From: Aegilops tauschii subsp. strangulata
Lineage: Eukaryota > Streptophyta > Magnoliopsida > Poales > Poaceae
NCBI RefSeq assembly: GCF_002575655.3
Contig: NC_053039.3
Coordinates: 47,369,290 to 47,433,289, forward strand
Direction of reading: 5' to 3'
Length of the DNA: 64,000 bases
Shown: positions 23,494-34,374 of the stretch, piece by piece
Position numbering within the stretch: the stretch's first letter is position 1
Layout: every line of letters starts with the position of its first letter
The notes under the pieces: model-generated
Databases searched by the model: none
Told to the model about the DNA's origin: nothing
Seen by the model: the letters and a program-made list of their open reading frames with translations, nothing else
Translations under genes and position numbers: made by a program

Positions 23494-24137
23494 GTGTACA
23501 ACAAGGACCTTAAGGACACCATCTACCAGATATGTGGACGCCGAGATGAGCAATGGGAGATGATTTGCACCAGGAAGGATAAATCAATTGTAGCCTACAT
23601 ACATGAGTTGAATCAGAACATTCGTCGCCAGGAGAACCAATGTGCGCCAACATGATAGACACGGGGAAGGTGATGACCCGGAACATGGAGCTGGAGGAAG
23701 AACTCAAGACTACGCGTGATGGATATGAAGAAGAAATTGCCGTACTACTGGAGAAGAATGAATACCTCAAGAAGAAGCTAGGAATATTCATGGGTGATCC
23801 CGAACCCGAAAAGGACATCCTTCTGAAGACTACATCATACTAGATGACACAGACTCCGACCCCGACAGTGATGATGATTATGAAGACGAAGCTGGAGCAG
23901 ATATCATGGAGTCTTCCACCGATCAAAATTTCTAGTCGACCACCATATCACCATTAGTATTCTCCCATGTATATAGTTATAGTCCGTGAGATTTTGTAAC
24001 AGTAGTTTAGTTTGATTGTATGATCTTGTTTGAATTGAGTGGTGTGAAATGAATGTGTTTGTCTCATGTGCATATGGGTAGTGAAATCTCTCTTTAGACC
24101 TCACTCTATTCTGATCTCACCTCTCTAAACCTATCAG

Positions 24138-27100
24138 ATGCCTCCGAGACGTGACCCCGGATTTGTCTTCCCGCCGGAGCTCATTCAGTTGATCCAACAG
24201 CAGAATGCCTTGATGCAGTTGTTAGTCCAGAACCAAGGCAACAACAACAACCCACCGCCACCACCCCCAGTTGACAACTTAGCCCGCTTTCTAAGCTTGA
24301 ATCCGCCGGTGTTCTCTAGTAGCACCGGGCCGATTGTTGCTGATGACTGGCTCCGCAAGATTGGAAGGGAGCTGACCACCGCAGGTTGCACAGATGCTGA
24401 GAAGGTGCGCTTTGCCGCACATCAACTTGATGGACCCGCAGCCTCATGGTGGGAGAATTACACCGCCACTTTCCCTGTGGCCAATGTCACTTGGGATCAG
24501 TTTCAGCAAGCATTCTGCACTGCACATGTCTCAATTGGAGCTATGAGCTTGAATAAGCTTGAGTTTTGCAACTTACGCTAGGGAAATCGTACTGTGGTGC
24601 AGTACGTAGATGAGTTCAGCAAGTTAGCTCGCTACACCCCAGATGATGTGGTCACAGATGCCACGAAGCAGGAGAAGTTTATGGAGGGGCTGAATGATGA
24701 GCTGAGTATGCAGTTGATGGTGGCAACATTCGCCAACTACGAGGAGCTGGTAGACAGGGCCCTTATGATTGAAGGCAAGCAGCAACAGATAGAGAACCGC
24801 AAACGGAAGTATGGATAGGGGAAGTACAACTCTGGAGCTCAGCAGAAGCCTCGTTTTATCCCGAACTCGGGAGGACATACCCATCATAACCATGGAGGCC
24901 ATACTCACAATGGAGGAAGTTCACACAATCACAGTATCCCTAAGAATGGGAATGGGAATGGAGGAAACAACAGTCAGAGCCGTTCCAACCCGGCAACACC
25001 CGCCAAGAAGGACTTGAGCCATGTTACCTGTTACAAGTGCGGGAAGACTGGACACTACGCCAATGATTATTCTGAGCTAAAGAATGGTAACGACAATGGA
25101 AGCTCAGGGAAGAAGCCAAACATTTTCACCAGAGGGCAGGTGAACCACGTCAACGTGGAGGAAGTTGAAGAGCAGCCTGATGCAGTTATTGGTAAGTTTT
25201 TGATTAAGTCATTTACTGCTATTGTCCTTTTTGACACTGGTGCATCGCATTCATACATATCAAGGGGATTTATGGATAAGTTTTAGTTGCCCACCGTAGC
25301 TCTTAAGACACCTATGTTAGTAAGCTCACCAGGAACGGAGTATATGGCTAGCAGAGAATGCTTTTAGTTGCCATTGACCATAGGTAGGCATGTTTCCCCT
25401 CAGACCTAATTATTTTGGAGTCACAAGGATTGGATGTGATACTAGGCATGGATTGGCTATCGAAGTATGGAGGAAATATCGACTGTGCGAGTAAGTCAAT
25501 TCTCCTCACCACCCCAGAGGGAAAAAGGATCAAGTATGTGTCTAGGCATGCGCCAAGGAGGACTCAAGTAAATTCACTCTCGGGAGTTATTCAGGAGGAA
25601 GTACCAGTTGTGAGGGAGTATCCCGATGTTTTTCCAGAGGAATTACCAGGCATGCCACCAGATCGAGACACAGAATTTTTGATAGAGCTACTGCCAGGCA
25701 CCGGACCAATATCGAAGAGACCGTATCAGATGCCTGCAAATGATCTGGAGGAAATTAAGAAGCAGATTAAGGAGTTATTGGAGAAAGTTTATATTCGACC
25801 AAGTTCGTCACCGTGGGGAGCCCCAGTGCTCTTAGTTGAGAAGAAAGATGGATCTTTGAGGATGGTTGTGGATTATCATGCACTAAATGAGGTGACGATC
25901 AAGAACAAATACCCACTACCGATGATCAACAATTTGTTTGACCAGCTGCAGGGAGCTAAAGTATTCTCCAAGATCGATCTTCGATCAGGATACCACCAGC
26001 TGAAGATCCGAGAAGAGGATATACCTAAGACAACTTTTACCACAAGGTACGGGCTATATGAGTACACGGTCATGTCTTTTGGATTGAATAACCCCCCTGC
26101 CTATTTTATGAGTATGATGAATAAGGTTTTCATGGAGTTTTTGGATAAGTTTGTTGTGGCGTTCATTGATGATATATTGGTGTACTCGAAGAATGAAGAA
26201 GAACACAAGGAACATTTGTGTTTAGTTCTCGAGAAGCTCAGGGAACATCAGTTATATGCCAAGTTCAGCAAATGTGAGATTTGGTTGAAGGAAGTAGGAT
26301 TTCTCGGACATGTTATATCAGGAGTAGGTATAGCAGTGGACCCTACTAAGGTTCAGTCTGTCACAGAGTGGTTGGCACACACCTCAGTTGGAGAGATACG
26401 AAGTTTTCTTGGACTCGCAGGATATTATCGGAGATTCATTGAGAATTTCTCCAAGGTTGCGAAGCCCATGACAGAGTTATTGAACAAGGACACCAAGTTC
26501 AAATGGACCCAAGAATGTGAGGCCAGTTTTCAGGAGTTGAAGAAACGTTTAGTTACAGCCCCAGTGCTAATTCTTCCAGATATACGCAAGGATTTCCAAG
26601 TGTATTGTGATGCTTCTCGCCAGGGAGTTGGAGGTGTACTTATGCAAGACGGAAGAGTTGTTTCACATGCCTCACGTCAGCTTCGACCTCATGAGTTGAA
26701 TTATGCCACCCATGATTTGGAGTTAGCAGCCGTAGTGCATGCGCTCAAGACCTGGAGACAATTTCTCATTGGAAACCGTTGTGATGTATACACGGATCAT
26801 AAGAGTTTGAAGTACATCTTCACACAGAAGGAGTTAAATCTTAGACAGAGGAGATGGTTGGAACTCATAAAGGATTATGATATGAAGTTGCATTATCATC
26901 CAGGAAAGGCCAATGTTGTAGCAGACACGTTGAGCCGCAAGAGTTATGTTAATACTCTCATGACCGGAGGATTTCCGCAAGAGTTAGCAGACGTTCTCAA
27001 TGAACTTCGTTTGGAGATAGTTCCGAGAGGTTTTGTTGCAGCATTGGAAGTTCAATCGACGTTGTTGGGAAAGATACGAGAAGCCCAGAAGACTGATAAG

Positions 27101-28530
27101 GAGATTTCGGAGATAAAGGAAAAGATGAGTAAAGGGAAAGCCAAAGGTTTTTGTGAGGATGAACACGAAACTTTAAGGATCGTATTTATGTGCCCAATGA
27201 CCCAGAGATCAGGAAGTTAATACTTCAGGAAGCTCATGACTCGCCATACTCGATTCACCCAGGAAACACCAATTTGTATTTGGATTTGGAGGAACGTTTC
27301 TGGTGGACAGGAATGAACAAGGATATTGTCGAGTATGTAGCCGTATGTGATGTATGCCAGAGAGTTAAGGCAGAGCACCAGAAGCCAGCAGGATTACTTC
27401 AGCCTATGCCGATACCCAAATGGAAGTGGGATAAGCTTGGCATGGATTTCATCACCGGATTACCCAAGACACGATCAGGTTATGATTCCATCTGGGTAGT
27501 AGTTGATCGCTTGACCAAAGTGGCTCACTTCATCCCTGTGAAAACCACTTATACGAGCGCGAAGTTGGCCAAGATATATATGACCAGGATCGTATGTCTG
27601 CATGGAGTTCCGAGGACCGTCATATCAGATAGAGGAACACAGTTTACCTTGAAGTTTTGGAATCAGTTGCACCCGACTTTGGGTACCAGGCTAGAGTTCA
27701 GTACAGCCTTTCATCCACAGACAGATGGACAAACCGAGAGAGTCAATCAGATTCTGGAGGACATGTTGAGAGCTTGTGCGCTAGATTATGGATCTAGTTG
27801 GGATGATAATTTGCCTTATGCTGAGTTCTCATATAACAACAATTACCAAGCCAGTTTGAAGATGGCCCCTTTCAAAGCTTTTTATGGAAGGGGGTGTAGG
27901 ACACCATTGATGTGGGATGAAGTTGGAGACCGACAATTGTTCGGACCAGATTTAATCAAGGAGTCTGAAGAGAAGGTTAAGTTGATTCGTGATAGACTGA
28001 AGGTAGCTCAGTCAAGACAGAAGAGTTATGCTGACACTAAACACAAGGAGGTAGCTTATGACATTGGAGACAGAGCATATCTCCGTGTGTCAACACTTCG
28101 AGGAGTTAAACGATTTGGAGTCAAAGGAAAGTTAGCCCCAAGATTTGTAGGACCATACCGAGTTTTGGAACGTATGGGAGAGGTGGCCTACAAGTTGGAA
28201 TTACCCGAAGGTTTGTCAGGAGTTCATGATATGTTTCATGTTTCCCAGTTGAAGAAGTGCCATGCAGAGATGGCCGATATTCCTCTGAGAGATACAGTGC
28301 CCCTGGAAGCAATTCCGTTGGAGAGTGACCTAACCTACAAGGAGAAACCCGTCAAGATTCTCGAGTTTGCCAGCCGAGTTACATGCAGTAAGGTCATCAA
28401 GTTTTGCAAATTTCAGCGGAGCCACCATACCGAGGAAGAAGCCACCTGGGAGCGAGAAGAAGACCTACGGAAAGACCACCCACACCTATTTTCTAGCCAA
28501 CCAGAATCTCGAGGGCGAGATTCATCTTAA
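24138..28530 (+). pseudogene. Tekay chromovirus gag-pol, multiply broken
   Basis: Start ATG 24138 (MPPRRDPGFVF). Gag matrix/capsid runs to about 24820. The zinc knuckle CYKCGKTGHYANDY (from 25026) has its last Cys replaced by Tyr. Protease has DTGASHSYIS near 25235. RT includes FIDD (26162-26173) and RNase H runs to about 26930. The integrase has an HHCC finger near 27260-27370 and a core with MDFITGLP, SDRGTQF and TDGQTERVNQ. A chromodomain-like C-terminus ends EEEATWEREEDL. Breaks: TAG 24579-24581, TAG 24816-24818, TAG 25284-25286, TAG near 25365, a frameshift near 25390 and another near 27180. The final stop TAA (28528-28530) overlaps the polypurine tract. Confidence 0.92.
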
Positions 28531-28542
28531 GGGGGGTAGGTT
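28527..28542 (+). other. Polypurine tract of the Tekay element
   Basis: ttaaggggggtaggtt between the gag-pol stop and the 3' LTR. Confidence 0.85.
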
Positions 28543-30542
28543 TGTAACATCCCAATTTTCAATTTGGATGTTAATCACTAGGTCATCATATGCATCCATG
28601 ATTCTTGCATTCTGAATTGGTTTTACTTGGACATTTTGATCCTAGAAACCTTAAGCAACTCAAGGACCATTTGAGAGAGTTGCAGGTTCTCATAAATTCC
28701 ATTTATGAATTTTCAAAATTTGTAACTAGGATCAAGGTGATTTTTATTTGAAGTTATTTTTCCAGTTATTTCAAAATAAATAAAATAACGAGAGAAGATA
28801 ATATGACTTCTTCAAAACAGATGAAATAATGGGAATTGAATTTTAAATAAGCATATAGTTTATTTGAATTTTATATGAGGTTTTATCGGGTAAATTAGGG
28901 AAAAAATGCATTTTTAAAAATTGCATTTTAGCCCAGAAAAATGTTCATGTTGTCCTAAATATTAGGAGAGGACCGTGAAAACTATTTTTGGGATTTTATT
29001 TATTTTTGATTTTTCCTTTTTTGGCGAATTTATTAATAAAAAATCCTAACTGGGTCGGCCCAGCTAGCTCCAGGCCGTGGCCTAGCTCGCCGCCGCCTCG
29101 TCCCCGAGTCCGGCTCGCGCCCCACGTCGCCACCGCCGAGTCCCCGGCGGACTCCTCCTCCCTGCCGCTCGCCCCCTCCCCCAAGCAACCCCCCGGCCCC
29201 TTTAAATAGGGCCGAGGCCCAACCTCCTCTGCCACCCGAGCCGCCCGTAGCCACCCCGTCGCCCGCAGCAGCGCGCCGCCGCGTCGTGCCGCTCGCGCCG
29301 CCCACTGCCGCACCACCCGCGCCGCCGCCACCGCTCGCCGCCGCTAGCTACCGCTGCCGCCACCACGGTGCCCACCGCCGACGCTTGACCTCGCCGGAGC
29401 CGCCGCCCGCCTCGCCCGCCGCCGCCGTTGACCGATCCGCTGCCGCCGCCAACCGGTATAAACCGATCCAGTTTTTTTGGTTTAGTAGATTAGATCGGTT
29501 TATTTTATTTTATTAGGTTATATAGCGGACGTTCACCCGTTTCGATCTGTTAGCGAACGAATTCATTCGTTAGTCTCTGTTAGTGGACGTTCGTCCGATA
29601 GATTTTTCTTTTTTCTATTTATTTTCAGCTAGAGATCTATCCGCGAATAGTTTTCTTATAGATTAGTCCCTGATCTTTACACCCTCCCTACTTTTTGCTC
29701 GCTTATCGAAATCCAGTGAAACCAACGCCAAAATCTTCGTCTTGTTCTCCTCAGTTCAAATAAACAACTTGAACATGATTTTGGAAATTTAAAATTTGGT
29801 TTCAGGCCGATTTGAATTGAAACTTCTTTTGATCGTAGTTTGTGTTTCGTAACTCCGATTTGATTGATTCTTTTTGCAAATTGAAGCTCTTCACTTGAAC
29901 TTTTTGTTTTGATCTTTTCTTTTGATTTGACCTTTGCATCTTATGCTTGTGTTCTTATGTATGCTATTGTTTGTTCACGATAGAGTTTCCGGAGTGCGAG
30001 GCTTGCTACTACGAATCTCTAGGGTTTTCCGATCGTCAGTAAGGAAAGTAACACTTTGATCATATACCTTTATTACCCAGTTTTTATGCATTAGTTTCAA
30101 CCCTCAAACATTGCATGAGTAGGATGTGATAACATGTGGATTTTTGGGAAGTAGTTAATGAGGTAGGAACCTATTGTCTTATATTCAAACCCTGGGTGTT
30201 ACTACGTTATGCTTATAATGCTATGCTATGCTCGTAGACGTGGATTGGTTTGTGAGATTCATGAAAGATGTGAGAGTTATTTATATCTAAGGATTTACTT
30301 AAGGTGGCTACTTTAATACACATCTGGATGGATTGTTTGTGGGAACCTGGGGAATCTAGTGTTGTCCAAGGAGATCCCGGGGTATCCGTGTGGTCATCCT
30401 ATGGTTCGCCACCCAGGCTCAAAGGGATCATAAGATTATTCATGCTAGAAACTTCCGTGTGCAGCCACAAGCCATTACCGAAAAAGGCTTTCGCCCCGCT
30501 TTATAGATAAAGCAAACCGCCCGAGCCAAACAGCCAACAGAG

Positions 30543-30544
<2 letters not shown>

Positions 30545-30577
<33 letters not shown>
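30545..30577 (-). repeat. (AC)n/(GT)n microsatellite in the LINE 3' UTR
   Basis: A run of about 15 CA units on the plus strand close to the 3' end of the LINE. Confidence 0.9.
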
Positions 30578-30580
<3 letters not shown>

Positions 30581-30688
30581 CTCAAAGTCACAGCCGCACG
30601 GTACCAGTAGGGTTAATGCCGAGGGCACAGCTCAACAAGCCCTAAGAACAAAAGGACACACACAAAGACCGCCACGGACGAGTCCAGC

Positions 30689-33600
30689 CTAATCAGGCTC
30701 CGGCGGCGGTGGCGGAAGCGGGGGCGCCATGCGGAAGGCCATCGATCGAAGGTCGGTGAGGAGGGTGTCGATGACGCTCCGGTCCTGGGGGCGGCTAAGC
30801 GGCCACCAAAGCTGCAAATAGCCACACATTTTGAAGATTGCGTCAGTCGCATGTCGCAGTGGCACTTTCTGAATAACGAGCTTGTTGCGAATATTCCAAA
30901 GCGTCCATGCTAGGATCCCAATGCACAACCATCTAATATGACGGTAACGCGGGGAGGAGGCATGGATCTCCGCGAGTAGGTCAGGGAAGTTGGTATTGCA
31001 CCACTGTCCACCGACCGTTTCACGGAAGCACGACCACAGGAACTGGGCAGTGGAGCTGTTGAAGAAAATGTGGTTCAAATCCTCCACCGTGGCGCACAGG
31101 GGACACATCCCGTCCCCAGGGCCATTGCGCTTGCGGACTTCCACCCCAGAGGGGAGACGTCCCCGGATCCACTGCCAGAGGAATATCCGGATCTTGAGGG
31201 GGAGACGAATGTCCCAGATCAGGCTAAAGGGCTCAAGGGCCAGCGAAGGGGCGATGGCAGCATACAAAGACTTCGTGGAGAAGCTTCCCGAGGGCTCCAG
31301 GCACCACGCCATGGAGTCGGCGGCGCCCTCTACATCCATTGGCAAGAGAGCGATGTCCTGTAGAAGGGCGTCCCACGCGACAACCTCCTGGGGGCCAAAG
31401 GAGCGCCGAAAGGCGAGGCGCCCTAGGTCAATAAGGGCCGTCTCGACGAAAATTCGGTGGTCTGCCGCAATGGCAAATAAGCCCGGGAAGCGGGCGGCCA
31501 GAGGGGAATCCCCAAGCCAGCGGTCGAACCAAAATAGGGTCGAGGACCTGGAACCCACCGAGACGGAAGTGCCAATCCGGAGCACGGGGAGGAGCTGAAT
31601 CACAGCCTGCCAGAACTAGGAACCCCTAGAGCACTGGCAGAAAGCAAGAGGTTATCCTCGGAGGTACTTATTCTGAATGATGGTAAGCCAGAGGCCGCCC
31701 TCCCCGTTGGCAATACGCCATAGCCGTCGGGTCAGGAGAGCAATGTTCATGCGCCGGGAGGACAAGATCCCCAAACCTCCCTGGTCCTTGGGTTTGCAAA
31801 TGTCCGACCAGCTCACCATATGGTATTTTTGCTTGTCCCCCTCGCCAGCCCAGAAAAATCTGGACTGATATTTGGCCACCTCCTGGTGAAGCGTCTCATG
31901 GAGTCTATAGAAGCTCATGAGGAACCAGAGGAGGCTAGCCAGCGAGGTGTTGATGAGGATTACCCGAGCCGCCTTTGAGAGCCACCGGCCCTTCCAGGGC
32001 TCGACCCGGTGTTGCATCCGGGTCACGGAAGGGCAGAGGTCCGCTACGGTGAGGCGTGAGTCACTAATGGGGATCCCCAGATAGGTCGTGGGGAAAGAAC
32101 CCAGGCGGCAATTAAGCCGGTCCGCAATGCCCTGGGCCTCCACTGGTGGGTATCCCAGCACCATCACTTCACTCTTATCGAAGTTGATGGTCAGACCGGA
32201 CATCTGTTGGAAGCAGAGGAGGAGGAACTTCAGGTTGGCAATATCGTACGCGGAGCCCTCAACCATTATATGGTGTCGTCAGTATATTGTAGGAGGGAGA
32301 CCCCACCCCCTCCTACAAGGTGTGGGACCACGCCGTGAATGTGACCGACCAATTTGGCTTTGTCAAGAATGGACGCAAGGGCGTCGACCACCATGTTAAA
32401 CAGGAACGGCGAGAAAGGGTCGCCTTGGCGAACCCCACAGAGCGTGGGGAAGAAGGGGCCGATCTCACCGTTAATGTTAATAGCGGTCCGACCACAGGAG
32501 ACAAGCTGCATAACTCTGGTCACCCAACGGTCATCAAAGCCCTTACGGAGTAAAACTTCCCGAAGGAAGGGCCAGTGCACAGTGTCATAGGCTTTATGGA
32601 AATCGAGCTTCAGGAATACCGCCCGTTGGTGCTTGGAGTGGACTTCGTGAAGGACCTCGTGGAAGACCAACACCCCATCCAGGATAAAACGGCCCTGAAT
32701 GAAAGCCGACTGATTGGGGTGAGTGATCGAGTCGGCGAGCCGGGTCACCCTATTGGCGTACCCTTTGGCCAGGATCCGAAAAATCACATTGATCACAGTG
32801 ATGGGTCGGAATTGGCGGATGTCCGTCGCACCCGGAACTTTGGGGATAAGAGTGACTACCCCATAGTTCAGGCGCCCAAGATCCATGGTCCCTAAGAAAA
32901 ACTCGTCAAAGAGAGCCATGATCTCAGGTTTGATGGTCTGCCAGAATGCTTTAAAAAAGGAGACTGGCAGTCCATCCGGCCCCGGCGCCAAGGAGGCGTT
33001 CATGCCCTTAATCGCCGCGAGGATTTCCTCCTCGGAGAACGGGGCAACTAATGCGGCATTGTCCGCAACAGACACAAGCTGGGCGCCCGACCAGATGTCG
33101 GGCGCCAGAGCGATCCCACCCCAAGGGGTGGGGGAGAATAGGGCTTTATAGAAGCCATCTACATGCGTCCAGATGTCCGAGGGGCGGACGAGCTGGGAAT
33201 CACCATCCCACAAACAGTGGATGGAGTTCCGACGTCGCCGCCCATTCGCGATCGCCTGGAAATATGCCGTATTAGCATCGCCCCGTAGCACCCAACGCTG
33301 GGTACCGTGGAGCCTCCAGTAAGCTTCTTCATCCATGTAGATGGTGGCGAGCTGATCCTCGAGATCATATCGCACCATCCACTCATCCGGGGAGATCCCG
33401 GAGGTGTCCGCGCGGTAGTCCAAGGCCTGGATGGCTGAAAGGAGGACTTTTTTCCGTTCGCGGAGGTCCCTGCCAAGGTTAGCTCCCCACCCTTTCATGA
33501 ATTGGCGGGCGAGCTTGGCACAGAATTGCCAGGAGTCCACCACCGACATGGACCGATGGGGAGAGGAGCGCACAGAGGTCCACTTGGCCGCGACCGCCTC

Positions 33601-34374
33601 CCTGAAGCCCGCTTGGTTGAGCCAGAAGAGCTCGAACCTGAAGCGAGGCGGGGTGGGAGGGCGTTCATCGGCGGTGGAGAGAAGGAGAGGGACGTGGTCC
33701 GACCCAATCCGGGTAATCGCACGAAGCGAGGCCAAGGGGCATCTAAGTTCCCATTCCGGGGAGACTAGGATGCGGTCCAGGATGGACCTCGTCGGGTCGG
33801 CTTGGCGGTTAATCCAGGTAAACCTGGCACCCGTCCGCTCAAGCTCGCAGAGGCTAAGATCCGCGATGCAGTCGTTGAACATCTGCATCCTAGGGAGGTT
33901 GATTCGGTCATTATTCTTATCATTGGGAGAGCGGATGAGGTTGAAGTCCCCTCCAACAACCACCGGGAAGGTGGAGGCGAAGACCTTCCGTTGGAGCTCA
34001 TCAAGGAAGGTCGGGGAGCGGCGGTGGTCCGCCGGCCCATAGACAATGACAACCTCCCATTTGAAGTTGAGAGCCCTCTCGAAGAGCTCCATGCTAACGA
34101 AGAACTCGCCCCGGTCCATACCGCCAACCTCAAAGGTGGCATCCTTCACACCTAAAAGGATGCCTCCCGAGTGCCCCGTGGTCCCACTAGAAGGGAGCCA
34201 ATGCCAGGCGAAGAGATGGGGGCTAAGACGCTCCAACTCGGGAAGAGAAAAATCCGTGCGCAAGGTTTCCTGAATGGCGATGATGTCGATGTGCTCGTCA
34301 CGCATGTACTCCACTAGCTGGCGACGCCGACCGTCATGGCCGAAGCCGCGGATGTTCCAAAAGAGGACCCGCAT
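30689..34374 (-). pseudogene. LINE ORF2: endonuclease, reverse transcriptase, zf-RVT
   Basis: ATG at 34374 directly after the ORF1 stop. Residues 1-230 form an APE-type endonuclease: FWNIRG (N7), QET (E36), GDFN (D143, N145), SDH (225-227). RT motifs follow: PGPDGLP, FRPITVIN, NQSAFIQGR, KLDFHKAYD, GVRQGDPFSP and the active site YTDD (697-700; YADD is usual). Just after it a one-base loss near 32268 shifts the frame. The rest continues in another frame as DKSEVMVLG and YLGIPISDSRLT. TAA and TAG near 31650 and 31620 interrupt it, then the C-terminal part carries CPLC..LNHIFF (zf-RVT) and ends at 30689. The protein would nick DNA and copy the LINE RNA by target-primed reverse transcription. Confidence 0.9.

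Larger units (their letters stand above)
15874..23935 (+). pseudogene. Extra ORF upstream of Tekay gag, interrupted by a retrotransposon
   Basis: About 240 codons, starting MADQGTSSL (ATG 15874), split at 16156/23499 by a 7.3-kb insertion. Left part: after a frameshift near 15905 it reads KAVTRYLSIGIPSF, then ERWMIRVHVPGR..EPIEFSF..APTW..SIAAHIAIGRI. Right part: DLKDTIYQICGRRDEQWEM, HELNQNIRRQENQ, then (frameshift near 23640) a charged, probably coiled-coil stretch MELEEELKTT..YEEEIAVLLEKNEYLKKKL. After another frameshift near 23825 there is an acidic tail DSDPDSDDDYEDEAG ending at TAG 23933-23935. It has no gag, protease or other named domain I recognise. A similar W..VH.P..E..F..PT domain occurs in the ORF at 63088-63690. 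Role unknown. Confidence 0.75.

Noticed and set aside
32313..34155. Plus-strand frames opposite LINE ORF2 (for example 33431-34042)
   Set aside because: Shadows of the minus-strand endonuclease/RT frame, no recognisable motifs.
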